Positions 10,453 through 22,849 of a DNA stretch of 64,000 nucleotides are shown here, piece after piece. The stretch is taken from assembly GCA_025642065.1 (NCBI GenBank), contig JAODUP010000474.1:1-64000 (forward strand). The letters run 5' to 3'. The notes beneath the pieces were generated by a model. The model saw only the letters and a program-made list of their open reading frames with translations. It was not told the origin of the DNA and did not search any database. Source of the DNA: Paralvinella palmiformis. Its lineage: Eukaryota; Annelida; Polychaeta; Terebellida; Alvinellidae. Every line of letters starts with the position of its first letter. The first letter of the stretch is position 1. The position numbers and the translations under genes were made by a program.

Positions 10453-13400
10453 TAACAATTGGCATTAAATGTCCAGCTAAAATTTACGAAATAGTCAACA
10501 AACAGTCACACAAAAGCCATTTCATTCAATTAAATCGTGACGTGTGAGATGCTTGAATTGCGGCGCCATTTTCACATTATGTACTCTCATTACATTAATG
10601 ACCAAGTTAAAAATCATCCATCGTTTGTTATAAAAACCATCGACAGCGGCGCACATGAAAATATTTAAAGAATGTTAGAACTAAAATAGTTTTGTTTCTG
10701 TAAACTGTGCAACATCTAACCATGTTAGGACAGTAGAACGGAACATCAAATATTCGCGGGCAATATTACTGCTGCAATGTAAGAAAACATCCGGTCTTCA
10801 ACTAACAGAATATGTTGGGTTTTTTAATCAAGATGAATGAAAACAACTAAAGTAAACGATGGAAAAAGGCAAACGATGAAACAAATACAATAAAAACAAG
10901 CCCAAATTCACAGATACATCCAGATGGTATGCCTAATTCGGGACTCGTTGCATGTAGTGTGCCAAATGTGAAGAAGAGCGAAACAAAACTAACCGCAACA
11001 TCAACAGTTGTTAGCGGCCTATACGACAACAGATCCCAATGATGTCCAAATGCGTTCACGCAAAGGATTACAAGGCCGGTGGGGGGTGAACCCATGAAAT
11101 ATAAATACGGAAGAGGCAGCAGTGTTTCAGTACTGTTGTACGCCGCAGGACTTGGATATTGACCGTACCCGCAGCTCAAGTGGCGCGGACTAATACGTCG
11201 AAATAGCTTTATTATACAGGCACAAGTGGCGATGGCGTATAATATTCTAATATAACTGAGTACAATGTAGGTTACACTGATTTATATGTGCAGTTTGTTA
11301 TATGTGATATTCTTATTTTCAGCAACGTACTATTTTGTGTTTACGACTCATAACCAAATAATACCGATTACAATCCGGCGCAATACAATATGTTGGTGTG
11401 CGCAAATATGTTTCAAATGTGCGACGTGCGTGTTCAAAATTATAATTAATTATGAGTAGGTACACATATCAGAATGCGTATGGCAGGTGTGTGTGCGTGC
11501 GTGCGTGTGTGTGTGTGTTAACGACACACGAGCACAAAATTGTCACTTCGGGTTGGCTCTTTTTAGTGACCTCATATCATATATTTGTTTATGTGTGTGT
11601 GTGTGCGCGCGCGCGTGTGTGTGTCTGTGGTTGTGTGCGTGAAAACCTTTGGAGCACGACACTTGTCTGAAAAAAGGCATATAATTTCTGGCAGACGAGT
11701 ATTCCGGTACTTTTAATATAGCTATCACGGGCTTGTACGTGTCTCTTGACATTAGAGATCTGATAGCAACATAACAAACAATACCCGGCATATCTGACAA
11801 TACAAACACCTTGAGGAAACTGTGATAAGACAACACAAACAATTAATCTCTACAGTTAGCACACACACGTCTGGCAAACTTTTAACCCAACATAAAACTG
11901 CACAATATCACAACTCCTCCAACTAAATTAATTATCTGAAAGACACGAAGCCCAGATCACGGACCCCTCCCCCATAGATTTTAATACTGTTTTTAAATTA
12001 GATTAACCAGGTCAGTAGGTCTAATGGGGCCCTAAAGAATAGGCAGTTCAGAGCAATAAGCCAATATACCATAAAGATTATTAATATGCCATACAAACAT
12101 GTTTTCCCCATTACAGACTGCAGTGAAGAATTTTCAATGAAGATATGCTTGATCTATTTTGTAAAATACGTCTTTGTCACGGATTAAGCTTAGATTCCAT
12201 ATACACAATACGCGGCGTGCGTGATGTGACATCCGGCAAGCGATTTGTGTGATTCCATATGAATGTGCGTTCCCATGCGTTTTCAGTCTCTTATGCTAAA
12301 AACCTGGCAATACAACAGAAATACAGATAGCAAAGAAAAAACCAACAGGCCTCGGAGTACTCAAATCAAGCTCGTGCCGGATCACTAAGCTAATCCCTTT
12401 GGGAATCTCTGCTACATCATGTAGAACACATCAATTCTATCCCGGCATTGTGAACCGTGTCAAACTGACGCCGCTATACTTTGACACGGATTTTGTTTTC
12501 TTTCCACAGATAGCTTTGGCTTATTGCATTATCAAATAATAATAATAACTTGTTCGTTGGCTGCCACTGAACATGAAGTAAGTTGGTGGTGGAGATGTTC
12601 TCCGGGAAACGTATGCCTTCAATCTGAACACAATACTTCTGACTGGCACGTAAAGGACAGAAATGCAAAACATAAACAGTTCATGACAGGCTACCTTTAT
12701 ATTTTTTGAAATAAGGGAACTTTTGCAAATATATTCAATTATTTTACTTCTGTGTAATAATAAAAGGTGTTTCTAAATGCACTATGTGTGTGCGCGCTTG
12801 GCAGTGTGTGCATATATGTGGTAAGTTGTTAACCTATGGCCATGTCCTCCTTTTTAGAAAATTAGAAAAGACCACCCTAGTCCTGACGCAGCTTTGTATG
12901 TGTGGATAATGAATACCTAAGATTTAATGACACGTTGCCAGATATTTAAATGTTGCTGTTTTGCGGCCACTTTGTGCATACGGTAGGCTAAGAGGACCTC
13001 CAAAAGTAATGAGGCAACGTTAAGGATGAAACACCCATCAGACATAGCCTGGCTAGGTTTGAAACTAGGTGTTATCAGTCTGCATATAATTGCACTACCT
13101 GGCATTTAGACCATGGAGATGCCTCGGAATTGGCAAAACAAGATGCGGAAAGTTACACCAAGTTATTTATCATAATTGTAATAGTACTTGATTATAATCA
13201 GACAAACAATGGTAAACAAGAAGACAACAAGACTTCTGATCTAGGCATTGATTAAAAGCGTCCGCGTTGCGTACCATTAACACCTGTTAATTAACATACC
13301 TTAGAAACACGTAGCAATTATCGATTTATATGCCTCTTAAACCCAGCAGACGAAGTTCAATATCGATCAGGCATCTATTTAACGGCGGATGCACCGACCG

Positions 13401-14210
13401 AAGTGCTTTAAGCATACACGGCTTTAGTCCACGTCTTCTGGGTTCCGGTCAAGTTTTGACCATCCCCTCGGCCGCCAATAACCATCGGCCACACACAGAA
13501 TCATGGTCGCTTGTTTACATACTGGGCTAAACTAAAACACAATCCGCCTCGCCTCGTACAACAGTATCCTATGTACACGACCAGCAGTTCTCTGGCAAAT
13601 AATTTCGGATTGACGAGTGGTGAACGTACACTGCTCTGTAGGCCAGCGCGTTCAAAACATTCAGGCTATGTCCATGTGTGTGTGTGTGTGTGTGTGTGTT
13701 ACTGTGTAGGCTCAGAGAGCAACGCAATCACAAAACGGATATTCTGTCGGCTGTAGGCAACGACTATAGAAGATATGCGCCTAAATCTGAAACGTGCCAG
13801 ATGGCGTTTACTAGTCGAGAACTCACCCAGTCAGATATCCGGATTCCCCTTTCCGCACCTGCTTTCACCGGAACAGTCTGGATCCCGAATAAAAGTTCAA
13901 TCGATCGGTGTAAACACCCGGCAACTTTTTGACAAGGTTATCACTCGCCAGAGGGCGACTTCGCCACTGTTTGGAAAGTTGTTATTCTTAGTTAGGCCAC
14001 GTAATAATTACGAAGCCGCACCGTGTTTGGTTTGTTGACGATGGATATCCGTTATGGTCAGAAAGACACCTGTATATATATTTATTTGGCTATGAGAAAG
14101 GTATGAGTAATCAACGTCTTTGCTCAATGGACTTCGGTCCTCACCTGTTATCTTATCGCACACACACGCACACTTAGGATAAGAAAACCCTATTGATAGG
14201 AACCCGGTAA
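9480..14210. other. Gene-free interval rich in simple repeats
   Basis: No exon pair with agreeing phase was found. Simple repeats: (GT)n at 9894-9914, (TA)n at about 10275-10290 and 10419-10448, GT/GC runs at 11492-11520 and 11592-11640, and (TG)n at 13674-13700. Open frames at 10847-11179 (-), 13330-13530 (+) and 13775-14038 (+) show no domain. Confidence 0.55.
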
Positions 14211-14215
14211 TAATT

Positions 14216-14300
14216 ATATATGATAATCTTTATCATATAACTGAATCAGTGTTTTAATCCATCAGATAATGTCTGTTCTGGATTAAAACACTGATTCAGT
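14216..14300. repeat. Two adjacent perfect hairpins
   Basis: The outer, larger stem pairs 14240-14261 (actgaatcagtgttttaatc plus ca) exactly with 14279-14300 over 22 bases, with a 17-base loop. Immediately to its left, tatatgata and tatcatata form a 9-base stem around a 5-base loop. A recent palindromic mini-element or a small-RNA precursor are both possible. The perfect pairing favours a young inverted duplication. Confidence 0.85.
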
Positions 14301-14304
14301 GGCG

Positions 14305-16295
14305 ATCCACGGGTCTGGCTGGTATAGATATGGACTAATCAGATTAATTCGATTATTATGTCCCTTCGTAAAACACTAACATTCCCCGGAAGTTGGACTT
14401 TAGCCCGGTATATTCTTCAGCGTGCGTTGTAAGAAGACATTAAAACGGCGTCTGGCGTCCTCTAGAATTACCCACGTATTTTCTATCTCTCTCACCCAGA
14501 ATAAGGGATGATTTCGAGTACGATGTGTGTGCATTTCATGGTCACTTTGTGAATCTGGTGGACTAAATCGGGTGGGCTGCCTTTAATATATAATAATGAG
14601 GAGAAGTGAAAGATGAAACTCCCTTCACACAACATAACCGGATTTAAGCCAAAGGACGAGAAGGCTGTGGAGACCCCCAAACATAATATATATATATATT
14701 TTTAATTATTATTATTGTATGATGATCTGTAGATGACATTGCGTTGTACCAATCAATTTGTTTCCACTCCCTTGATATACACCTTGAACTACATTTAGCT
14801 AGTGTTGTTAGCTAATCGTAGTCAGCAGGTTTGAGTTCATACATGATGGTATATAGACGTTCTCTGGTGATGCTAGAAACCGTTATAAATACACAGGAAA
14901 CGTCATGCTGTCGATTATTAGACTATATTAGTGGTCAATGTAATGATTTGTTTTCCACACACACAAATGTCTGTCCGTGTTACTGCACTTGAAGTTAATC
15001 TAAGCCAACGCAGAGGAATGGCTTGGATCGAAATGTGTTTTCTTAATGTTCCCCTGGAATTTGTCTGAATCTGCCAACTATTTAGGCAGTTTGCTCAAAT
15101 CTATAAAACTCCAACAGATATTGTTATACGGGATAACACGTTTTAACGTAGTATGTTGGTAGACTGCAGTTTGTGTTATTCTAAAGTTTAACTTGAATGA
15201 TCCCATATTTATTTTCACCAAATAAATTAATAAACACTGACAAGGAACTGTTCTTAATGAAAGTCGTTCACTTTAGCAATACAATTTATTTGAAAATATT
15301 TAATTGTGTGTTTTGTCAAAAATTTATTTGATGTTCTAGAAAGAGAATGAGTACTTAAGAATCAATTTATATTATTGCAATATCTGTTAATAACTACAAA
15401 GGTAGCACCTTAATTTTGCGCTGGAACATTTCATCATCATCATCTTATGCCAAAAAAAGTACCAGCTATCTGATAACAAGCATAAACATTTTCTAGTGTT
15501 CTGGTAATTGTATTAATAATAAAGTTGGCTCAAAAACCTTAAAATGTTGCCTATTGGTACTCAGCTGTGATAACTTAACTGGTTGATATGTTTACACATC
15601 TTACATAATATCAATACACCACGTGATTATGAATAAGATGCACACTATTTACAAGATACTGAAAGAAGTTTAGCATTATTTATATGATTGTGCACTTCAC
15701 AAAATCTACTGGAAAATCCAATTTTTTCCTTTGTAGGTCTACAGAAATGATTAATTGTTAAATTGGTCACATTTCAAATAAATTTAGAATGGCTTCAACT
15801 AAATATAATCGATTTATTTATCTTCTATATAATTCCATTATGCCTAGTGGAGCCCAACAGCCTTTTCTAGACTCTTTTCTACACCTATGTAAATGTTTAT
15901 TAATTATTTATTTATAAACTTGAAAATTTCTATGGATCACATACAGTTTGTACAGAGTTGAGAAAATAAAGTCATTCATTCATTATGTTGAGAAATTGAT
16001 TTTCTATTCAAGCTACAGGAATTTAAAAGTTTATTGTCACCAACTGGTGACACCAAGTGTATTTTTACATATAATAAATACATGAATTTTTGTGGTGACG
16101 GCAGAAAATAAATGTTTATGGTGATAACAAATTAGAAATATTCATTTAACCTTTTTCTAAGATATAGAACTCTCTTCAAATGGCACATTCTGACTCTGAC
16201 TCAACAACTTCCGAATAAAATTATTCTTGGACAAGGATAAATCAATATTTCAAGAGCCATTGTTATTAGTGGGAAACTCCACTTAATCTTCTCCA
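14305..16295. other. Non-coding interval downstream of the MYND/UBL gene
   Basis: AT-rich, with no supported exon. A candidate poly(A) signal for the minus-strand gene is the complement of AATAAA at 16030-16035, about 270 bases past its stop. There is another plus-strand AATAAA near 15965, in a tail-like context ending with CATTCATTCATT. Confidence 0.45.
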
Positions 16296-16299
16296 TACG

Positions 16300-17041
16300 C
16301 TATTTATTTGCAAAACATAATATGGCATCAAGTACATCTCCTTCTTGCCGAAGGGCCTTTATTGCTTCATTCCTTTCAACAGAAAGCTGCTTCATTAGCA
16401 CTTCAACATCTCTGGCTTCCAGGCCAGCTTCACTCTCAGCCTGTTCCCCAATGGCCTGAAATACTGCTTTGTTCTTTACTACATCTGGAAGCTCCCGTCT
16501 TTTCACCATCTTCCCTTTATGGATCAACTTCAGCTTGTCCAGTGGTATTTGAGTTCTATGAGCAATCATCTTCATAATCTGGCTCTGAGACCAGGAAGTC
16601 TGCAGGTTAATACTTAGCTTCTCTTTATTGGCTTTAACTGTTATCGTTGTGAATGGCTGACTTGAAACTATCACTGGTACATCAGTCATGATCATGTTGT
16701 CATGCAGGTATGTACTCCGAGCAGATTCGACCTGGTTAGGCTTCATAATATCTTCCTGTGGTGGCTCTCTAATGTTTGACTGGTGAGGGTTTGATTGCTG
16801 TATACGGTCACTGACAGCTTGTGGATGAATAACATTTCGGCAACCAATGACTGCTGATGAAGTCTGCACTGATTTTGCTGGGTCTTTATGTACCTTTTCA
16901 CAAACACTATCTCCCAGATGAGAATTAAAATCAGAATCAATCCAGATGTTTTTTCCATGATTGCTCAATGAACATTCCTGCATCTTCAGGCTGCAAACTG
17001 TCTTATGAATTGGCCAGTCCTTTATTTGACATTCTCTGGAA
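16300..17041 (-). CDS. MYND zinc finger-UBL-UBA protein, 3'-terminal exon (partial)
   Basis: The exon begins after a strong acceptor (ctattcttttcag) at 17042, with one base completing a codon. It runs open for 246 residues to TAG at 16300. The first residues, SRECQIKDWPIHKTVC, are the second half of a MYND finger (C-x7-H-x3-C); the first half must lie in an upstream exon. Counting from the internal Met at 16983, residues about 111-180 form a ubiquitin-like fold (ITVKANKEKLSINLQ, KLKLIHKGKMV). Residues 189-227 form a UBA-like helix bundle resembling the NACA/HYPK type (DVEVLMKQLSVERNEAIKAL). The linker is hydrophilic. MYND fingers bind proline-rich partners, UBL domains bind the proteasome and UBA domains bind ubiquitin, so an adaptor role in protein turnover is inferred. 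I know no standard family with this order. The upstream exons were not found between here and about 23 kb. Confidence 0.75.
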
Positions 17042-18560
17042 CTGAAAAGAATAGCACAACAATAATCATCAAATCAATTACAATTGGTGCTTTGAATAAA
17101 TATAAGGTACAGATTATACTTCATTTGCCAACAGTTAAAGGGATATTCACATATAGATTTTCTCCATCTTCCCTGATCATGCAAGTTTCACTTGAAACTT
17201 TATATTTATTTATTAGCTCTTAAACCATGAATGAAAACCTGCCTAATGTATAATAATTCACTAAGCAACTGTAACAATGACAGTTGTCTGCTGCGCAAAT
17301 GATTCAAGTACATTTTTTAAATAAAATTATTTAGACAATGTAAATGTGAAATCATCCGGGTGCACTGAGTGTAACACAAACTAATATATTTATTGCACCA
17401 ACAAAATTGCTATCATAATATTCACATATGAATGCCAACAGCCATTTGGCTTGTGGAGGGTTCTGCAGATGATTTCTTGGTTTACTTGTCAAATGAAATA
17501 TGGGAAACATATCTAAACATGAATATTTGTTTGAGTAATATCAATATTCTGATGAATGTGAACATGCTAAAATTTTGAGACCTCTCGTTTTGTACTGGGG
17601 ACAACACAGTCTAATTTGTGGCATGATTAGTGAAAAATACTTTGAATTTGATAGCTACCTGGCCTTTGTAAGCTCAATAAATCAGAGCTGGAGTTTAACC
17701 CTGGTTAATCCAGGTTAACATGTTAAATGTAGGGTCATCACGAGTAGATGATTAATCGGATGTGATTCGATTTGGGACAATAATCGATTATTGAAATCAA
17801 TCAATTGTTATAATTTTCCTAACTGTGGTGTTTAAATTGCAATGAATGGATGATGAAATAGAACAACTTTCCAAGATCTCCAACAACCGTAGTTCAAAGG
17901 TTCTAAGATGTAAACTGTGCTGTGATTGGCCAATTGGTTTCTGCACTAGATCTAATCAGTGCTAATGCAGGGTTCCAGATAATATTTGAGGTTGGAGGGT
18001 CATCAGAAAAAAGAAAGGGGTTGATGAAAATATAGCACATGACTGGCCATGAGTGGAATTGAGTTGGCCCTAGCAGTCTGGGGGTTCGCGCATCGAAAGC
18101 CCCTGCTGGAAAAATTGTAGAAATGATTCTGTGTGAAACAATTTGAGGTATATTTCAATGTCTTGGGAGCACAAGAAGATATTATTTGTATTATGTATTG
18201 TTTTGCATTTCAACTTGCTGCTGCTGAGCCATCATGTCTTGTAGCAGATTGGTATCATATTTTTCTCACACTAATATTTTCCTTTTCCATATAATTACAT
18301 TATTCACACACAGACTAGATCATATATATATTAATCATCACACAATTCTCTATCAATAGAATACGTTATTATGGTAGACCAGTAATTACCAGTCATGGGA
18401 CCAGTGATCCTGAGGGGGGTCATAACTGATTTTAGTGAACAATAGAATCCATGCTTGCATGATATCATAGAGGTGGAATACTAGTTCCTTTCCTCTTGAC
18501 CACGACAACTGGCCTGTATCCAGGGCAGTGAGTTGTGTCAGTTCATTGGAAAGTTTAAGA
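17042..18560. other. Intron or flank of the MYND/UBL gene
   Basis: No exon encoding the missing MYND half was found. Around 17,730-17,800 the sequence gggtcatcacgagtagatga, followed by an AATCGATTATT palindrome, resembles a hAT-type terminus, but no partner end was located. Confidence 0.4.
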
Positions 18561-18564
18561 GCCT

Positions 18565-19590
18565 ATAGAAGAGGGTTGGGTTTTATCAGTGTGTAAACCA
18601 GCTTAATCCTCTCTGGCGATTAAACCCCTGTTTATACAGGGGGTTTAACCTGTTTAAACAGGTGATAAAACATATAACAAAAACCTATATTAACAATATG
18701 TCATTATAATGACTGACTTGTTATGCAACACTTTCAAAGCAATACAACACTGTAAAATACCCAATCAACTACATGTATGTGAAGGGTGTTCATGTGTCTA
18801 ATCATGCTTGAAGTTGAACACTCCTTGCAACATCATGTAGTCTGTAGTGTGAGCTATGTATCACTGTGAAGAGATACTGCTCTTCCATATAGTAATAGTG
18901 TTTGAATGGTGTGTGATTACCACTAAAATGATCTAATTGTCATTACACCATAGTTTCTTCATTGTCCAATTATAATATACATAGACATAAACAAACCTGG
19001 GAGTTCATGAATACACATATCTATGGCTTCTGTTCAGCAAGGCTATATATACCATCAGAATTCTACCAGTAGTATACATCTCAAGTTGCTGTTAATTATA
19101 ATCACATTGAATGCCATGCTATAGCCATAAACTTGATAAAGAAGACCTGCAAGAATGTCAACGCCGAACTATGCGACCTTGCTATCAGATTGCTACATCT
19201 TCCTTCAAGCCCTGCTTCAATTGAGAGGATTTTCTCAAACTTTGGTGTGATCCAGACAAAACTATGCAACAGATTAGGAACACCAAAAGCAGCAAAGCCG
19301 GTAACATGCTACAGGGAGCTTCGAGATGCAATTGGTTTGGACTGGTGATTATGCTGTGCAGTTCTGAACTATAAGCAAGTTCATGTGTATATGCAAGTTC
19401 ATGTGTATATACCATATACTATACATGCAATATCAGCATCATTCAATAAAGATTCACAACACTTTTTGGTTTTATTTCTGCACTGCATTTACAACTACCC
19501 CTGTGTAAACCTAAAATGTGTGCTTAATATAATCCAGTTTAAACAGGGGTTTAATCAGGCGGGTGTTTAAACTTGCTGACCCAGCTGTAG
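18565..19590 (+). mobile_element. Degenerate hAT DNA transposon with hATC remnant
   Basis: The 17-mer gattaaacccctgttta at 18618-18634 recurs as an exact inverted copy at 19540-19556, marking subterminal inverted repeats. Between them, 19150-19345 encodes a hAT C-terminal dimerisation segment (LPSSPASIERIFSNFG). An AATAAA at 19445-19450 would end its transcript. The rest of the transposase is missing, so this is a decayed, probably internally deleted copy. The outer ends are approximate and no clean 8-bp duplication was found. Confidence 0.7.
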
Positions 19591-19799
19591 AACAAACAAT
19601 ACTGGATGTTGATTAGCTTTTGTGTGTGTTCTGTATTCAAATACAAGGAGTGTTTTTTAGTCATTGTCATCAAAATAATGAAGAATTTATAATAAAGTGG
19701 ATTCTGGCATCTGAAGACTAAATATTAATTACAATCTTGTGTAAATGAAACTTAATAAATTTCCCACCAATTTATAAGGTGGGATCCACTTGAGATTTT

Positions 19800-20170
19800 A
19801 AGCCTGCTGGTTCTATGCTAAGGAACCTGTTTGGTTCTCATGTCCCAAGTGATTTATTACTTTTAAAGGATACCCAAAGCATGTAAATAAAAGAAATACT
19901 TGGTTCATTGGCAGTATCCAGGTGTTCAAAATCATGAATGGATTAGATCGTCTTGATCCCAAGATATTCTTTCTCAGAGCTGAAGAACGATGTACCATGG
20001 GACACAAAAAAAAGTTACTCATGCGTCACAGTAGGCTTGAAGTTCATAAGAACATGTTCAGCCAAACAAAAGTCTAAGACTGGAATTCACTCTCTGAAGG
20101 ACATGATGCAGCGTCTACCCTCAATATATTTAAAACTAGGCTTGATAAACAGTGGCAGGCAATGAGATAT
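19800..20170 (+). pseudogene. LINE reverse transcriptase C-terminal fragment
   Basis: Translation with one frame gives YQVFKIMNGLDRLDPKIFF, then RHSRLEVHKNMFSQ, a stop, then DWNSLSEGHD and FKTRLDKQW. This is the C-terminal signature common in Jockey/CR1-superfamily non-LTR elements of aquatic invertebrates (RLDVRKNFFSQR..WNSLP..NAFKNRLD). It is 5'-truncated and has an internal stop. Confidence 0.75.
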
Positions 20171-20639
20171 GTGATGCTATAGGCGTAAAGAGCAGAATAC
20201 CAGACAGGCTCAGCCTTATGGTTATATTCCATATTTTGGTATCCATGCTGCCTGAAATACATCATCCACAGTGTTGAAAAACATCAGCAGTTAATATTTT
20301 ATTTAGAGTAAAAAAAGCACCAAGCAATTACTGGTAATTCAATCAATTATGACCTATGCCACTCCCTCTGCAACCATGCACATCACATTTCATACAGTGC
20401 TATTGGTATGCATGACCAAAGCACAGTGATTTCAGCAGTGAAACTGAAAGCAACTTAAAACATAGAACAATATTTGTAATAAAAGCATTCAATTACCAGG
20501 TCTTGATTTGAGTGAAGACTTCTTATTCCCCTGGCCTCCCCAGAATTATATTAATGGTTGATATCTGTAACCACCAACCACAACATAATGGCCATAGTTA
20601 TGTCTTTACGTGCAATTGCTCTCCAGCTTGTCAATGTGT

Positions 20640-21440
20640 GGGCTGCAGTTCTCAACAAGCAAACCTGAGAAACTTACACAGTTACAGAATGAATATGATG
20701 AACTTAAGGAAATTGTCACTAAATTCAAGACACCGATTTTGACCAACAAGAAACAAACAAACCTTACTGGCCAATGATAAGAAAGTCAGAACATATACTT
20801 GGCTCCCTAATAGATCAACTTTTGACAATCTCTGCAATTGTGTTGCATACAAGGCACAGATAATGGTGTGGATGTGGTAATTTGGTCTGTAAATTGAGGA
20901 AGACTGGTCCTCTTAAGAGATCACATAAACCTGGCCCAAAGCACTATACATCATTGCAGGAAGAGTTGTTGCTGATACTGATGAAGTTGTGCATGGCTAT
21001 CATTACTAAGTTGCTGTCAGATATACTTGGAATTTCAGCAGCCCAAGTTTCTCAAATAATTAACACCTGGGTGAAGATGCTGGCTGCTACTCTGTGTTCT
21101 CTAATCTTCTGGCCATCAAAACAAGTGTTAAGTCAATATCTTCCAAAAGCCTTGGAAGACTACCAACACCTCCGATGTACCATAGGTTGTACCAAAATTG
21201 TTCATAGAACATCCTCATGATTTAGAACTGCTGGCATTACATGGAGTGATTATAAAAATATAAGTTTATAACACAATAAAAAATTGTTGCCATCACATTC
21301 ACACCAAATGGAGCCATTACTTTTTTGTCGTGGGCAGGCCTCTTATCAGAAGATCACCAGGGAATCAGCCTTCTTATATCTGGTGGAACCCAATGACTTG
21401 ATCATGACAGACAGAGGATTCACCATACAGGAGGTCCACC
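20640..21440 (+). pseudogene. DDE_4-type (Harbinger/ISL2EU-like) transposase remnant
   Basis: A heptad-like stretch at about 20660-20740 is followed by an open segment (20882-21220) with the helix-turn-helix GISAAQVSQIINTWV and the phrase SLIFWPSKQVL. Next comes CTIGCTKI, where active members have the first catalytic aspartate (C-x-D-C-T-E-I). Glycine here means the active site is lost. After frameshifts and a deletion, 21340-21430 resumes with EPNDLIMTDRGFTI, which keeps the second aspartate. It is inactive and overlaps no host exon. Confidence 0.75.
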
Positions 21441-21799
21441 CCCCCCATAACCTGAATTCATCTAGTGCTGATGCAACCAATGTATCTGTCATGTCAGATT
21501 GTAATGACATTTAGACCCAGTAAATAAACATCCAAACATATTTGACAAATACACTGCTAGATCTACAATTCTACATAAAACTTATTTGATTAATTTTTAA
21601 TTACCTCAGAGAGACTTAGATAATTTATATTTAATATAGGTGTTCAGTATCACAAACAGAGAAAATGCTCTTCTTTTTATAACTTGGCATTGCGAATGAA
21701 AACAAATAACATCTGCTTCTTATTTTTATATGCTGCCTAACAATAATGCCAAAAAGACAGTTATTTTATGTGGCTTAGCTACCTCAAATGAAGAAGACT

Positions 21800-22525
21800 C
21801 ACATAGTCTGTAATTTAATGCTGAAAATGTAAAGTTGTGCATCTTGGTAGCCGCAATAAATGCGAGGGTATCATATGCACAAAGAACGAATCTAAGTTAA
21901 CTTACCAACCACAGAACTGGAAAAGGTTCTTGGTGTGTATGTTGACACCAAGTTAACATTCAGTATGCATTGTGAAAAAAGGTAAATATGGCTAACAAAT
22001 TATTAGGCCTGAGCTGATCATATGTGTACCTTGATAATGCAACAGTGAAGACTTTGTACACCTCTCTTGTTAGGTCACATCTCGAATATGGAAACACTGC
22101 CTGGTGCCAAGTATTAAAAAAAGACTGTGAACTGTTGGAGAATGCCCAACGTCGAGCAACAAAACTAGCCCCAGCATTGAGGGACCTGTCTTATGTTGAG
22201 AGAATTACTCGTCCTAGATCTACCCAGCCTCTACTATAGATGAGCTAGAGGTGACATGATAGAGACATATAAACACATGACTGGAATGTATGCAGTAGAT
22301 GGTGAGTACATCAAGCCAGATACATCATTCACTATGGGTCACAGTTTCAAGTTAAAGAAAGGAAGATCAATGAAAAATATCAGGCAACAATACTACAGCT
22401 ACAGCACACTAAACTCGTGGAATATGTTGCCTGCTGAAGTGGTTAGTCATTAGTGCACCTTCACTAAATCATTTAAATGCCTTTAAAAACAGGCTGGATA
22501 GTCATTGGCGGCAGTATATATATAT
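21800..22525 (+). pseudogene. LINE reverse transcriptase C-terminal fragment
   Basis: Reading across several frameshifts gives VLGVYVDTKLTFSMHCEK, LYTSLVRSHLEYGNTAWCQV, LLENAQRRATKLAPALRDLS, ARGDMIETYKHMTGMY, YYSYSTLNSWNMLPAEVV and NAFKNRLDSHWRQYIY. This is the thumb and C-terminal region of Jockey/CR1-superfamily reverse transcriptases. The upstream palm and endonuclease are absent (5' truncation). A short TA tail follows. Confidence 0.8.
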
Positions 22526-22734
22526 AACCAACACTCGGTACAAGTAACATGATGGATATTATTTAAACAAGTCTAATTTAGAAAAGTCTCGACCTGATAC
22601 AGGCTATCATCCCCATGTACTGTAGCCTAACTAAAATCAGAAGCAGGTGAGTATGACTATCACTATGACTATGAGTACTACTTCACCACTGGGACTAATT
22701 CTAAATAAATATACTATTTAGAAATTACAATAGA

Positions 22735-22840
22735 TGGCAAAGAAAACCTTGCCAGTTGCCTGGTTGGATGTAAAACTCCCTCGAAAAGTAAGAAAGTCCT
22801 ACGCTGTTACCCACTAGGCCACAGGTATGGAAGTGGTCAA
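22735..22840 (-). mobile_element. tRNA-derived SINE fragment
   Basis: On the minus strand CCTGTGGCCTAGTGGGTAA matches a tRNA A-box and closely resembles the head of the complete SINE at 27933-28288. The B-box region (around GTTTTACATCC) is degenerate. Confidence 0.5.
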
Positions 22841-22849
22841 GAATACTGC

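Noticed and set aside
10847..11179. 110-residue minus-strand frame with hydrophobic stretches
   Set aside because: No domain, no splice or poly(A) context and no low-chance motif; hydrophobic text is expected from T-rich codons.
14240..14300. Annotating the hairpin as a miRNA gene
   Set aside because: Animal miRNA precursors usually have mismatched stems and flanking lower stems; a perfect short stem without flanking pairing or read data does not meet the standard.
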